Below are positions 23,700 to 34,980 of a DNA stretch of 64,000 nt, piece by piece. How positions within the stretch are numbered: position 1 is the first letter of the stretch; every line of letters begins with the position of its first letter. The DNA comes from Amborella trichopoda (Eukaryota > Streptophyta > Magnoliopsida > Amborellales > Amborellaceae), in NCBI RefSeq assembly GCF_000471905.2, contig NW_006494789.1, positions 7,180,097 to 7,244,096 of the forward strand. Direction: 5' to 3'. The notes under the pieces are model-generated. The model was not told the DNA's origin. It saw nothing but the letters and a program-made list of their open reading frames with translations, and searched no databases. Both the position numbers and the translations under genes were made by a program.

Positions 23700-24470
23700 C
23701 ATGGCTCATCAAGGAGTGAGAGCCTCACAAGCTCTCCCCAGTTTTAATGACTCGTCAGGGAGTGAGAGCTTCTCAAGATCTCCTCAGTTTCAATGGCTTG
23801 TCAGGGAGTGAGAGCCTCATAAGATCTCCCAAGTTCAGTAAAAAAAAGAGTCCTTGAGGGTGAGGACGATTATGAAAAGATCCCTCAAGAAATGATAAGG
23901 GCCATTACGAAGGCAAGAGACTGATAAGGCCGGGGTTGCCACAGGATTCAGGGTACGTCTTGCCAAAGCCCTCTAGCCAGCAGGGGACCAGACTTCTAGG
24001 CAGGCCAGAAGCCCCCGAATGGACTCCGCTAGATGGGACCCACATGGATGCCTTGCACATCAAAGGCAGTGCCGACCAAAGGTTCATAGCATTTGGCCTT
24101 TAAAAAAGGCCTGGTTCTGTACGTGGAGGTCATGAAAAAGGTCTCATGCTCCAAAATCATAGAGAGTCCTTAATGAGATCCCTCCAGAAATGTTAAGGGC
24201 TATTACGAAGGCAAGGGACTGACAAGGCCAGGGTTTCCACTGAATTCAGAGTACGTCTCGCTAAAGCCCTCTAACCAGCAGGGGACAAGACTTTCGAGCA
24301 GGCCAGAAGCCCTCTACAGGAATCCACTAGATAAGATGCATAGGGATACCCTACACATCAAAGGCAAACTTGGTGTAAAAGAAGTGCCGACTAGAGGTTT
24401 GTAACATTTGGCCCGATTCTATATGAGGAGGTCCAGACAAAGGCCTCATGCTCCAAAACCACAGATAGTC
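23700..24470. repeat. Direct duplications in element 2 tail
   Basis: Three copies of a 45-bp unit with GTCAGGGAGTGAGAGC (23700-23845), then two copies of a block of about 280 bp starting gatccctcaagaaatgataag at 23879 and gatccctccagaaatgttaag at 24177. Both larger copies include GCCCTCTAGCCAGCAGGGGAC or a near match. This is non-coding sequence just before the 3' LTR. Confidence 0.65.
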
Positions 24471-24560
24471 TCTTGAGGGTGTGGACTCTACGACGATCCC
24501 TCAAACTTCCTGAATGATTGCACCTCTTGATTTTCTCGAAGCACAACACTTGGCAGGGCA

Positions 24561-25496
24561 TGCTATTGGAAGGTATTTTTCATCAGCATGAGGCCTCTGC
24601 TCAATAAAGGCCTAGCAAGTAGTAGAAATTTCGACAATCTTAGAATAGCAACAGAACTGGCCAAGATCTTCATGAGGTCTCTTAAAAGTCTCCTGCTAAG
24701 CTTTGTCATATTCCAACATGTCTAAGGCAGTGCAGACTAAGAAACTGTTCCAGCAAAATCAACCTCAAGCACCTTGAAACAGACCCTTATAACTAGATCT
24801 GCATTTTCAACATCTCAAATTGCTTTGGGACCACCATCATTGGATCCGACATTGTGGAAAACCCCCAGAGGTCAAGTTTCTGTCGAAACAGACAGTCCAA
24901 GAAGATGTTATAGGTGAAAGATTGAAACAGAAGGAGCCGCACGCTATTCCCATGCGGCCACCCTGCAACACCACCATTAAAGGGACAGTCACGACCAGCG
25001 ACTTTCAATCTTCATATCTCGCCCGTCCCACATTGGATCGCGCTCAAATTTGGTGAGTATGTTCGTCTAGTTAGGATGAGCGATTCAATATGTGGCATGC
25101 TCCGTGACGATACCCAAGCTCGAAGAAAAGCAAGAGAGAAGTTTCTGATCCGTGAAGAAAGTGCAAGAAATTCAGCAGCACCGTGCCTCTCTCGAGCGGC
25201 CAAATCATGCTGCTCGCAATCCCTATCGACGTGAGGCCAATTCCATTGCGGGCGTAAGGTATTGGCCCAACTCTGACCCCGTACATGAAGAAGGATCGAA
25301 TTCTACACATGAAGCTGACGAACAAACTATAAATTCTGTCGCTGGAATCCATGATTCCAGCCAAAATTTCAAACTTGCAAAATCTTCTTTTGGCCACGAA
25401 ATCGAGCTGCGTTGGGTGCCCCATGATCATAGCGGCATGCTCAGTGTGATTCAAAGAAGAAAACACATGAAAACATCAAGGAATGAACACACTAGT
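24561..25496 (+). repeat. 3' LTR of element 2 (LTR F), truncated
   Basis: Same strand and start as LTR D at 11802; homology continues to about 25493 (AAGGAATGAACACACTA) and then stops. The rest of the LTR, including TATA box and R/U5, is missing. The abrupt switch is to the antisense-promoter region of a minus-strand element. Confidence 0.75.
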
Positions 25497-25499
25497 CCT

Positions 25500-26870
25500 T
25501 GACGTGGCGTGTGGTAATAGCCTCCTAACGAAGCGTTCAGTGGTAGTCCCTGGATGAGACGCGTGACGAAAACCTTGTGAACAAAATGCTTGGTGCTAGT
25601 CCCCTGGACAAAGTCTTGATGAGGTGCGCGGTGATGCTGCTTTGGGTCTCGGGCTTGGCGGCCCTGGCTTGGCCTTATCGCCATCAAGAGCTGGGGAATG
25701 GAGCGTCATTATAAGTTTGCCGAGGGCAGTCTTTAGTACTGCTGGGTATAAAAGGGGGAGAAACTTCACATTACTATTTTACCGAAAGGTAAAGCAGTAG
25801 AAGGTCAGAGAGAGTCAAAGTTCCTGGTGTGGGTTTTCTAGTGAGCATGTCTCCACTAAAACTTGTAGAGAAAGGTCCTTAGGGACTTTTCTGACAAACT
25901 TCAAGAGGTGTGAAGCTTCACAGTGTGCTCGTGAATAGTTTTTGGCTAGCATCGAAGCTTTCTGAGCAAGGAAGAGGATCTCCCAGGACCTTGGCAGAAT
26001 TTGCAAAGGTGTCATGTCAGAGTTCGAGAGCTTTTCTAATCGTTCCGCTGCTGAAGCACGGAGGTCGCAGGGAGCTCAGAGGGCTTTGTCAACTCTCTGG
26101 TTGTTGGAGGAGAAGGAGAAGGACCTGCATTGAGTTCATCGAAATTTTATCAGAATTTCGGTGAGCTTTGGTGGATTGCTGAAGTGGGATACCAGGGAGA
26201 AGGGCAATATGCAAGGTCACAGGGAAGCTTTCGAGGATTTTTTATGGTTTTCGCCTACTCTGATAACAAGCAAAAGGTGGGAGAGGTTTTCCAGGTGCTT
26301 TTTGTGATATTTTCAGCCATCGAAAAGGGGAAAAATAGGGTCAGACGGGAGGTTCCCATTGAGTGGAAAGATGTTTCTGACAAGGGGAAGCCATGCCAGT
26401 AGGGGAAAGAACAGGGTCAGCCCTGGGATCCTAGCAGTCGAAGGTGTGTTTCCGACGAAGTCTGAAGGATAGCGGGGAAGGCGAAGGGTTGCAAGAAGGT
26501 GGACCGTCGACATGGGTAGTAGTTGGGGTAACTGAAGAGGCATGGGAGTCAATGTCCCTCGGTAATTGGGAACAGCAAGAACTGAAGTACTTCAAAGTCG
26601 TGCATGACATTAAGTTACATGCGCCACTGCCTTCACGTGTCCCTAGGCCACGCACAGTGATTTCCATGCTTGGGGGTATGAGGCTCGCGGTGATAGTCCC
26701 GTGCGGCATTAGCCTGCCCATGGTGATGAAAAGACACAACATTGTGTTGCGCACGACAATGGCCTCGAACGGTGATGCCTTGCGAGGGTCAAGAGTGATT
26801 GCAAACGGGGAGGCCTTGCCACCACAGTGTGTGGGAAGCAAAGTCATTTGACACAGCTGTGAAGTTCATG
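25500..26870 (+). other. Orphan leader of the antisense gene, element 3
   Basis: Homologous to the promoter and leader upstream of the PMD frames in the other two copies (reverse complement of about 20100-21060 and 800-2000). The coding part is gone: the leader ends near 26870 and pol-flanking sequence begins. Short frames here are not conserved. Confidence 0.5.
25747..25799 (+). promoter_or_regulatory. Antisense promoter of element 3: TATA box and perfect-loop hairpin
   Basis: TATAAAA at 25747-25753, then an inverted repeat with arms TACTATTTTACC (25772-25783) and GGTAAAGCAGTA (25788-25799) around a GAAA loop. Two arm positions are mismatched. Located where transcription would start, on the strand opposite to pol. 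Confidence 0.55.
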
Positions 26871-27317
26871 TTGCTCTGTGGAAGGGCGTCCATTGTGAAT
26901 AGGGTACGCCCTCCCTCATAAGCTAGTTCCTTGCCCGAGAAGTCTGCCTTGTATATTTGATATACTCATCAGATGAATTGAAGCTGACTCGAAAGTGGTT
27001 GGCTTGTTCTTTTGGTCTGTAACCCTTTTCCTTGGCAAGAACGAGGCTAACTTCTCCCAAGTGGTTTTGCCACTTCTTCATGGAGTAGGCACTTCTTTAG
27101 TGGGTTTGCTTCTTGAGGAGGGCGTTTCTCTTGGCCTGTAACTGTCCTCTTATCCTCAGATGCAAGAGCTTTGTAACTTCCCTAATAATGGGCCTTCGGT
27201 TGTAATTTGCAACTTTTTCTAATTCAATGAATGAAATGAATTTCCTTTGACTTGGCTTAATGTGTCTCGTCTTCATTTCCATTGTTTTGTTTGGACACAC
27301 CATGCTTTATTACCGTG
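26871..27317 (+). other. Region between antisense leader and pol end
   Basis: Non-coding, about 450 bp. On the plus strand 27217-27245 reads aattcaatgaatgaaatgaa, an A/T-rich stretch like a plant 3' end region. This may be where the antisense transcript ended, tail to tail with pol. Weak evidence. Confidence 0.3.
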
Positions 27318-28480
27318 TTAGAGATAGTACTTTTTTAAATATTTTTTGTTGATAGGGGACATCGCCTCGTCTCCATCAGAGTTCGTTAGTACATGGGCCC
27401 CGCTTGGTGTAACCTTCTTGATTACGGATGGACCCTCCCACTTGGGCTCGAAATTTCCTTTATGGCAGCCGTGCATGACGATCGGTCTCTTGACTGCTAG
27501 AACTAGGTCCCCACAAGTGAATGGATGAACCTTGACAGACTTGTTAAAGGCTCTCTTCATTCTTCCTTGATTAAGCTCGAGGTTCTGTTGGGCCTCTAAT
27601 CTCTTTTCATCAAGGGCATCCAACTCTTGGTAATGGAGCTTGACCCTCTCGTCTTCAGCTAGTCCATGATGTATGGTAACACGGAGTGAGGGTATTTGAA
27701 CTTCTAAGGATAGGACCGCCTCAACCCCATAGACCAGGGAATAAGGGGTGGAGTTTGTAGCATTACGAATGGTAGTGCGATTAGCCCACAGAGCCTCAGG
27801 CAGCTTCTCATGCCAGTTCTTCTTTGACTTTGACACTGACTTCTGGAACACCCCATACAAAGTCTTGTTGAATGCCTCGGCCAACCTGTTGGCTCGAGGG
27901 TAGTACATAGTCGAGTACTTCCACTCAAAACCGAACTGGTTGACTAGGCGGTCAACATGTTGGCTCCTGAACTGGGGGCCATTATCAGAAATTATTTAGT
28001 CCAATACCTCGAGCTGATATATGATGTGGTACCGCATGAAGTTAGCCACAGCGGTCCCCGGAACCTGTTTGAGAGGGATTTCCTTAGCCCATTTGGGAAA
28101 GTAGTCTGTCGCGGCCAGGATGAAGGCATGACCCAAGACAGAAGGAGCGTCACTGGGTCCTACGATGTCCATACCCCACTAGGAAAGGTCCATGATGTCA
28201 CCGTAGGATGGAGAGGCTCTGGGAGTTAGTGAATGAGGCTTGAGTGGATTTGGCACACCTGGCATCTTTTGGCATAGTTTTGGGCATCAGCTACCATGGA
28301 AGGCTAGTAATAGCCGAGTCTAAGTATGCACTCATAGAGCTTGGGGTCTGACTAATGCAGCCCGTAGATGCTCGAGTGTACTTCCTCGAGTACTTTGCTT
28401 GCCTCTTGTACGTCGACACATCTAAGGAGGATTCCGTCATATGACCGACGAAAGAGGATATCCCCATCAAGAAGGGTGTA
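27318..28480 (-). pseudogene. pol: Integrase region of element 3 pol
   Basis: Minus-strand integrase with a few stops. An HHCC-type zinc finger is seen at 28230-28440 (EEVHSSIYGLH followed later by RCQVCQ). The catalytic core follows: Asp in GMDIVGPSD (about 28150-28180), Asp in SDNGPQF (about 27970-27992), and Glu in the RLAEAFNKTL segment (about 27870). The C-terminal part (27318-27800) is uninterrupted, includes TPYSLVYGVEAVLSLEV, and ends INKKYLKKYYL. The integrase would insert element cDNA into the genome. Stops between zinc finger and core inactivate this copy. Confidence 0.8.
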
Positions 28481-28559
28481 CTTGGTAGACATCTGTCATA
28501 TGCCGTTGCGCTCGGCTCGATCTTGAGGTAGCCTTCCATGCTTTACGAAGTCCACAATG

Positions 28560-29130
28560 GGCTCCCTCTAGTCTTTTATTTGTTCAACCTCTGTAAACAT
28601 CGGGGCAAAGAATTCAGGCTCCTGCTCCCTGGCTTTGGCTTCTTTTCCTTGGGAAACTTCTTGTTCTGCCTTGAGGACATCCCTAGCTGCGAGTAGTGCC
28701 CCAAATGGGTAAGGCGGGCACTCAAGGAAGACATCCCTCTCGTCGTCTGTGTCAACTTCGGTTCTCAAGTCAACATGTCTGCATTCAGTTACCAAGACTG
28801 GAGTGGGCTCTGATGAAGACAAATGGATGGTGGCACCGAGATTTGAGAGCGCATCAGCCTGCGAGTTCAGCCTTCTAGGGATATGACTTAGGGACAAGTC
28901 ATCGAACTGGGCCATGTAAGTTTTGGTCGTGTCATGGTAAGTCTTGAAGTATCCTTCCTTACCTCATAGATCCCCTTTGGTTGCCGGATGATGAGCGCAG
29001 AGTCACCAAAGATGTTTAGATATTCTAGGTCTAGCTCTTGAGTGATCCCCAGTCCGATTATGAGGGCTTGATACTCAGCTTCATTATGAGAAAACGCCTC
29101 CACAAGTGAGAAGGATAGAAGAATCATTCC
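28560..29130 (-). pseudogene. pol: Second (plant-type) RNase H and linker of element 3 pol
   Basis: Minus strand. NEAEYQALIIGLGITQEL (about 29000-29090) and IFGDSALIIRQ (about 28980-29010) give the Glu and Asp motif pair of an RNase H domain, followed by SHIPRRLNSQADALSNL (about 28840-28890), a typical Asp-containing C-terminal motif. Since an RT-linked RNase H already lies at 29480-29640, this is the additional RNase H that marks Tat/Ogre elements. The upstream part (29130-29470) is broken by stops. An acidic linker continues to about 28568. Confidence 0.7.
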
Positions 29131-29475
29131 TCCACAGGGAGTCAGGAAGACAACTCCAATGCCCCCTCTATCTGACTAGAATGCTCTATTAAAGTACATC
29201 TCCCACGGCTAAGTTACCTTTGTACAGAAAACTTCCTCATTCAAGAGATCGCTTAACAAGGGAGATTCTAATGGGACAGGGTGAGCCGCAAGGAAGTCAA
29301 CTAGGGCTTGACCTTTAACTGCCTATTGTGGTACATACGTGATGTCGAACTCCATTAGCAATAATGCCTACTTGGTCAAACGTCCTGACAAACATGGTCA
29401 GGTCATATGGAACTTGACCGGGTCCACTCTAGAGATTAAGTTGACCTCTTGGCTGAGCAAGTAATGGTGGTGCTT

Positions 29476-30489
29476 CTATACCGCAAAGATCAGGGCTAGG
29501 CACATCTTTTCAATGGGAGGGTAGTTCTTCTCGGCCCCTTGCATTCTGCGGCTGAGATAATAAAGCGTCGTCTCTTTCCCTCCTTCGATGTTCTGCACCA
29601 AGAGTGCCTTGAGTGACTCATCGAGGGGGGTCACATATAGGATGAGGGGCCTTCCTAACACTGAAGTAGAGAGTACTAGTGGATTCAACAAGTATTGCTT
29701 GATGTCCTCGAGCGTAGATTGGCACGCTTTGTCCCATATGAAGGGAGTATCCTTCTTTAGGAGGTGTGAAAGGGGTTTGCATCGCCCTATAAGGTTCGAA
29801 ATGAACCTTCCAATGTAGGCGATCTGTCCTTGGAGGGACTGCAGCTCATGGAGGGTTGTAGGTGACGGCATGTCCTGAATTGCCTTGATTTTGACTGGCT
29901 CGATCTCCAGCCCACGGTATATCACAATCAACCTTAAGAATTTTCCTAAGCGTACGCCACATTTCAAGGGGTTCATATTGAGCTGGTGACACCGCAACCG
30001 CTCAAACGCCTTTTTAAGGTCTTGCACATGAGTGGCTTTTGTTTCAGACTTTACCACCAAGTCATCCACATAGCACTCGACCTCCTTGTGAATCATGTCC
30101 CTGAAGATGGTTTTCATACCTCGCTGGTACGTGGCACCGGCATTCTTCATCACAAAAGGCATCACAGTGTAGCAAAAGATACCTTTTGGAGTCAAGAACG
30201 CAGTGGTCTCCTCATCCTCTGATGCCATCCTGATTTGGTTGTAACCAGAATAACCATCCATAAAGGAGAAGATTTGGCAATGGGCGGTGCAGTCAACCAA
30301 CATCTCGATGAACGGCAGGGGGAAATCGTCCTTAGGACAAGCAGTGTTCAAGTCAAGAAAGTGGATGCTAGCCTTGATTTGGCCTTTCTTCTTCTTGACT
30401 AGGACGACATTCGCCAGCCATCTTGGGTATTTGACTTCACGTATGAATCTAGCTTGCCTAAGCTTGTTCACCTCGGCATCGATCTGCAT
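29476..30489 (-). CDS. pol: Reverse transcriptase and RT-linked RNase H fragment of element 3
   Basis: Uninterrupted 337-codon minus-strand frame within decayed pol. RT motifs: FIREVKYPRWLANVVLVKKK (residues 16-35), LDLNTACPKDDFPLPF (45-60), FSFMDGYSGYNQI (75-87), VMPFVMKNAGATYQR (109-123), the active site YVDD at residues 140-143 (30061-30072) and LKCGV (175-179). The usual Val-Cys-Val/Ile-Asp-Phe block reads ASIHFLDLN, and PFG reads PFV. The last 30 residues (LYYLSRRMQGAEKNYPPIEK) start the RT-linked RNase H before a stop. It would copy element RNA into cDNA. No start codon of its own is expected; it is part of a broken polyprotein. Confidence 0.85.
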   Translation of the reverse strand: MQIDAEVNKLRQARFIREVKYPRWLANVVLVKKKKGQIKASIHFLDLNTACPKDDFPLPFIEMLVDCTAHCQIFSFMDGYSGYNQIRMASEDEETTAFLTPKGIFCYTVMPFVMKNAGATYQRGMKTIFRDMIHKEVECYVDDLVVKSETKATHVQDLKKAFERLRCHQLNMNPLKCGVRLGKFLRLIVIYRGLEIEPVKIKAIQDMPSPTTLHELQSLQGQIAYIGRFISNLIGRCKPLSHLLKKDTPFIWDKACQSTLEDIKQYLLNPLVLSTSVLGRPLILYVTPLDESLKALLVQNIEGGKETTLYYLSRRMQGAEKNYPPIEKMCLALIFAV

Positions 30490-31200
30490 CTCTAGGTCGG
30501 GCCTAAACCTTCTTTACTTCTGCTTCATGGGGTCTATACCAAGCATCTCGTAATAATACTAGGCGAAGACATCCCGATTTGCTCGAAGGAGGGAGATATC
30601 GCTTTCTTGCTCTTCCGGGGACATCTTTGCTGAGATGACAGTTGGCATTGGGTCGGCCTCATCCTCTAGGTTGATCTCTTTCGGTTCATCAGCTGTAGCC
30701 TGACCACGCTCCTCCCACTCTTCGGGAAGTTCCTGAAGTTCCTCGTCGAGGGACTCACAAGGGTTTTCTTCGATCTCGAGTGTAGCCACCTATGACTCTG
30801 ACATCTCAACCTCTAGAGGGGGCACAATGTGGGGGAAGGCTAATCTTTGGTTAGTTCAGGGGATAGTAGGGTCAGCTTCAAACGGGGGGTCCATTGCCTT
30901 GTGATGGGGTTCAGTCGGTGCTTGCCCCAAACTGGGCGATGCCTCATGTGCTTGGATCATGTGGCAGGCTTAGTGGAGGGAGGAGCCCGAAGATGGCTTA
31001 GCTTTAACTCGAGTTGACAGGGGCGTCGGCAGCTATCGAGAATCCTGCCTCTTGAGCCAGCATTTCTCTTTGGTGTTCTTATTACGGCATGGTAAGGCTG
31101 ATGTCTTCAAACTCCCTATTTAAAGAATCGAAGTCTAGGCATCGCCATGTGGTACCTGTAAAAGAAATAGAGGAGAGGGAAGGAGAAGAAGGATTAGAAC
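30490..31200 (-). pseudogene. pol: N-terminal pol linker of element 3 (protease not recognised)
   Basis: An acidic frame at 30559-30789 (ESLDEELQELPEEWEERGQA) ends with a stop just before RFRPDL, which leads into RT. Tat-type elements have an acidic linker here before RT. The aspartic protease expected upstream (30800-31200) could not be found in any frame and is probably deleted or too decayed; a protease is present in element H at 38494-39559. Confidence 0.5.
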
Positions 31201-31215
31201 GTTTCGAGGAGCTTT

Positions 31216-33389
31216 CTACATCGTCGCCAGAGTTGGACGTTTGCAGGGGTATTTAAGGTCTTGCCCAGGCTTTGACCGTTGTGGGGCGTGTTTAACATCA
31301 TCACCCGTTTTGGTCGGCTCTTGAGATATTGATGACTCAGGGCCGTCTGCCTGATTGGACGATAAGATGAGGAGAGTTGTGCTTAGGATGAAGTCCCGAA
31401 AGGTCGGTAGCAGAGGAAGGGGTTTGAGGAATTCTTTCTCGACTAGCGGTTGAGGAAGATGATTCCTTCGGCAAACCAACCTAGGTGTTCACCGTCTCCT
31501 TTGAGATCCTCGAGGGGGTGTTTGGACAGCCCTATCAGGCAGACTAGAGGCAATAGCCTGATGGACTGCCTCGTGTCTCAGGGACTTGAGCCTGCTTCAC
31601 CCATGGTAGACTTCCTAGGGCTAAGAGCTCTAAGGCCCTGAGGAGTCAAGTGCATACTCATGAGGGGCCTGCGGCGTGGCTTCTCCTTGAAGGAGAGCGA
31701 GGGCTTGGACGTGTTCTAAAAGAATTACCCAATACATGAGACCTTGCTTCACTTTCTCTACGACTATGGCGTCGAACTCGGAGCAGTCATTGAGTTCGTG
31801 GCCCTACACTTGGTGATAGGAGAACCATAGTTTTTTCTTGCCTAGGGCAAGGTGTCTTGGCTGCTTAGCGATCTTGGGAGTGATGAAACCTTGGTGGAGC
31901 ATCACTTCGAAGAATGCCTGGAGAGGGTCTTGCTCGGCGCTTCCCTCGACTTACTTCGGGGGGTCTTCTTGTGCAGGGGGGAGAGGGACTCCAAGATGTC
32001 TTACCAGATAGCCTTGAACTTCCTGGCATTGCTACTTCTTTTCGGCCAAGAGCATATAGAAGCTAGTGCACTCGCTGATGTCATGGCCTCGTATCTGGTG
32101 ATATGTGCACCAGAGGTTCTCTGTCCTTGGAGGTAGGAACTTAGGCTGCCTTGTCGGCTATAGGGTGGCGATTCCTTCATCGCGCATTATGGAGAAGAAT
32201 GCACGAAGGATAGTGGGTGCGCCGTCGTCTGCTGCGAACACCTTTTTCAATTCTTCAAGCTTTATTTGACCCTTGTTGATAAGGGCTTCGATAGTGTCAT
32301 TGAGCTTAGAGCAGTCGTGAGTGCGGTGGCAGACCCTCCTATGAAAGGTGCAGTACCTCTCATTTGCCTCCTGCCCAGCCAACTTTGTGGTATTAGCCTC
32401 CAACAACTATATCATGTTTTGTTCTGGCAGCAGTCGAAGTAGTGCAACTGTCCACTCCATGTCGAAGGGGTAAACCTTATTTTGGTGCTAGGCCAAGTAG
32501 TCACTTGGTATGCTGGTGAGGGGATACAACCCACTAAAAGGCCGTCTCTCAGTAGGCCACATAGAAGTGGGTTGTATGCTGGTGAGGGGATGTGGTACCA
32601 TTGAATAAGGGGAGTTTCCCTTTTGTGTAGTTCAGGGGAAACGACACCTAGTCAATGCATAAAGGATACTGCTTTTGTTAAAGTGGCATCTCCTGCATGC
32701 CCCGGATCTTCTAAAGGGACCTGCGAAGATGGTGCGTGTGCATCTTTAGGGTTAGCTGTCCGGGTGACTTGGGGGTCAGCCCGGGCCCCGTCAATGGGTT
32801 CAACCTGTGGAGGCCGAGACCCACCAGCTTGTGTTTGTGAGGGATGAGGCGGGAGCTTGTCTCTCACAAGGTCAAGCTATGTATGCAAGGAGGGAAGATG
32901 GAGCGGTCGACCCTCCTGTGCTCGAGGTGGCATAGAGCTAGCGTTGTCCCGAGCTGTGGAAAGCGAATGCATGGCGCATGTAGGGTTTGGCCCAAGAAGT
33001 CCTAATCCTGAATGCGAGCTCAAGGCAACATGAAGGTCACCCTGAGGTGTAGCTCAAGTTGATAGACCACGAGCTTTTGAGTGTGTGTGAGCAGTGAAGA
33101 CCTCAGGGGCTTCACCTCTGTGTCCCGACCCTCCAGGTGTGGGGGCTCGGAGTAGTGAAGGAGCACGAGGGTTTGCCTTACGACGAGCCTTAAGAGCGAT
33201 GACAGTTTGTTTTCCTTTTGCAGGGATGGACAGGGCAACCTTCTGGTGTACTGCGGCAGTATGACTGGCCGGAGATTTGCCATTACCAGGGTGCGTGGCA
33301 GTAGAAGTGCTGCACATGTAAGGGGCCTTAGTGGAGAGTCCACCAGGCCGAGAAAATAGGGAGGCAGGGACCTTTAAATCCCCTCTCAC
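31216..33389 (-). pseudogene. gag: Decayed gag of element 3, core deleted
   Basis: Minus strand. A Ser/Pro-rich N-terminal frame (33054-33389) matches 13800-14170 of element 2. The capsid core seen at 15210-16250 is missing: sequence jumps from the leader part (about 32650) to short pieces of core (32460-32640), including two copies of a TTGTATGCTGGTGAGGGGAT-like stretch on the plus strand. Three CCHC-like motifs remain: YCTFHRRVCHRTHDC (32158-32406), a YHQIRGHDISEC motif near 32090, and a YHQV-stop-GHELNDC motif near 31800. The C-terminal frame is 31216-31479. Confidence 0.7.
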
Positions 33390-33616
33390 ATCAACCTAGG
33401 TGAGAACCTGGGAGCCGGACCATGAGTCTTGACTCAAAAGAAAAGTAGGAAAGGGGGCTTGAGTGGCTCGCTTCCCTGAGACGGCCACGAGTGCAGGGAT
33501 ACGGAAATCCTTGACTCTGATGAACGGGTTGAACAACCCAAGTGCCATAGAAATGAGTGCAAAAAGTAAAGAAGGAAACTGGTCAGACAAGAGCGAACCG
33601 ACTAAGGGGTTGTAAG

Positions 33617-33634
33617 TCCCCAATGGAGTCACCA
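33617..33634 (-). promoter_or_regulatory. Primer binding site of element 3 (tRNA-Arg type)
   Basis: On the minus strand TGGTGACTCCATTGGGGA lies 3 nt after the LTR end. From memory, the 3' end of plant tRNA-Arg(ACG) is complementary to TGGCGACTCCACTGGGGA; this site differs at two positions. tRNA-Arg priming is known for Ogre elements. Confidence 0.7.
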
Positions 33635-33937
33635 AGCTAGTTAGGTGCCTCGATCTTGCCCTCCGGATTTAGATGATCTGGTGGCACGTGTCTCGTGTCT
33701 CTGGTGGACCCAAGACTTGAGATCTCTCTCTCAGAACCTTTCTCGAGGGCAAGGGCAGGTATACCAACCAATGAGAGAGGAATTTTAGGTGGGTTCGGGA
33801 CTTACTCGAGCTGCCTCATATGGGGGCCCTCTTAGATTACGAAGAAGGCCCCTCAGTTGCTGGAGCTGGTTCGGAATCGCTTTCCTTGACCTGTAATCAT
33901 CCTGTTTTTTTGCACAATGCTTCTATGGTTAATTTGT

Positions 33938-33973
33938 AAGACAAGTGGGTCGAAAAGGACCCACCATTATCTT
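33938..33973 (-). other. Conserved LTR hairpin, LTR E copy
   Basis: Arms AAGACAAGTGGGTC and GACCCACCATTATCTT around GAAAAG on the plus strand. Same structure as in five other LTRs, here with a different loop. Confidence 0.6.
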
Positions 33974-34972
33974 AGGGAAATGCACGTTCATGGGAGAAGG
34001 TGATGAAGTGAAAGGTTAGACGAAATGTAGAAAGAAGAAGAGAACTTGAAGGAAGGGTAAGACTAACATGACGGCCAGAAGTTGCCGACTCGGAGTAGTA
34101 GCAAGACGGGCATGGTTCAAGGACTATCATGGCGACAACACTACTGGAAACCGAGGTCGATGCGGTGGTGTTAATCTAAGCCCACCTTTGGTCATGTGAG
34201 AAGTGAAAGAGGTGGAGAAAAAAGAATGAGACGACAAAGAGAAGGGGAAAGTTGGACGTCGATAAACATCACGGTGGGGCAATGCAAGGAGGCAGCGCAT
34301 CACTTGTGGACTGTGCTAGCTCCTGACAAGGCATACGGGGATGGTTTCTCCTAGGTCACATGACGAAAGGCATGGGACACAGGGGGAATAGCGATAGGCA
34401 CCGAACGCATGGAGGAATCTCGCGAATGGTGATGGGTGTTGCCAGGGTCTCTAGCGGGCGGCGATAGGCATCGCCGTCTATGTGAGATGCACATAGAGGA
34501 AGACTCATGCAGGTGGCAACACACTTCATCGTCAAGGTTCTTCACCGAGACGTTAAAGCTATGTCTGTGGGTGGCGATGGGATACACCATCTATAGACGT
34601 CACTGAGAGAAAGAGACAAATTAGAAGGAGGGGAGGGAGACTCACGCATGGTGCTGCCATAGCTATGCTCGACCTGTGAGACTAAGGGAGAGGCATGCAT
34701 GGCACTGCCATTGCCGTGCAGGCCTCTGCAAGGGACTCAGATGAAGAAGAGGGAGGATAGAGGGGAGAAAGGAGAAAGAAGAAGAAAAAAAAGAGAAGAG
34801 AGAATATTTACCTCAACCTTAGGGGTACTGATTGAAAGTTTCTCTCACCTCACCCTCTCTCCCAAGCGTAACACCACAATTGTAAGAAAGGGAAACTTGT
34901 ATTAAGTGCAAACACTCTTGTGTGTGTATATGTGTCTACCTTCTCTCCTTCTTTGCATACAATGGTGGTACG

Positions 34973-34980
34973 TATATATA
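34973..34980 (-). promoter_or_regulatory. LTR E TATA box
   Basis: TATATATA on the minus strand, preceded (upstream on minus) by CTACCCATGTTTGG, the conserved U3 block. Promoter role inferred. Confidence 0.5.

Larger units (their letters stand above)
21060..24560 (+). other. Non-coding 3' tail of element 2
   Basis: No sustained reading frame. It holds short repeats with the form of those at 2045-2335, the main minisatellite (21455-22190), two G runs (22249-22258 and 22284-22298), further minisatellite (22540-22760), a unique stretch (22760-23350), repeats with a TAAAAATGACGG/CATGAGC pattern (23360-23560), three 45-bp repeats (23700-23845) and a duplicated block of about 300 bp (23879-24470). 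Confidence 0.6.
11802..25496 (+). mobile_element. Tat-like non-autonomous LTR retrotransposon (element 2)
   Basis: Plus-strand element with 5' LTR (11802-13680), leader ORF, gag, antisense PMD gene (minus), minisatellite tail and a 3' LTR beginning at 24561 (TGCTATTGGAAGGTATTTTT against TGTTGAAAGGTATTTTT in the 5' LTR). Pol is absent: gag passes directly into the 3' end of the antisense gene near 16750-16775. The PBS is deleted, and the 3' LTR is cut off at about 25496, so a target duplication cannot be checked. This is the only copy in the window that keeps gag, antisense gene and tail together. Confidence 0.7.
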
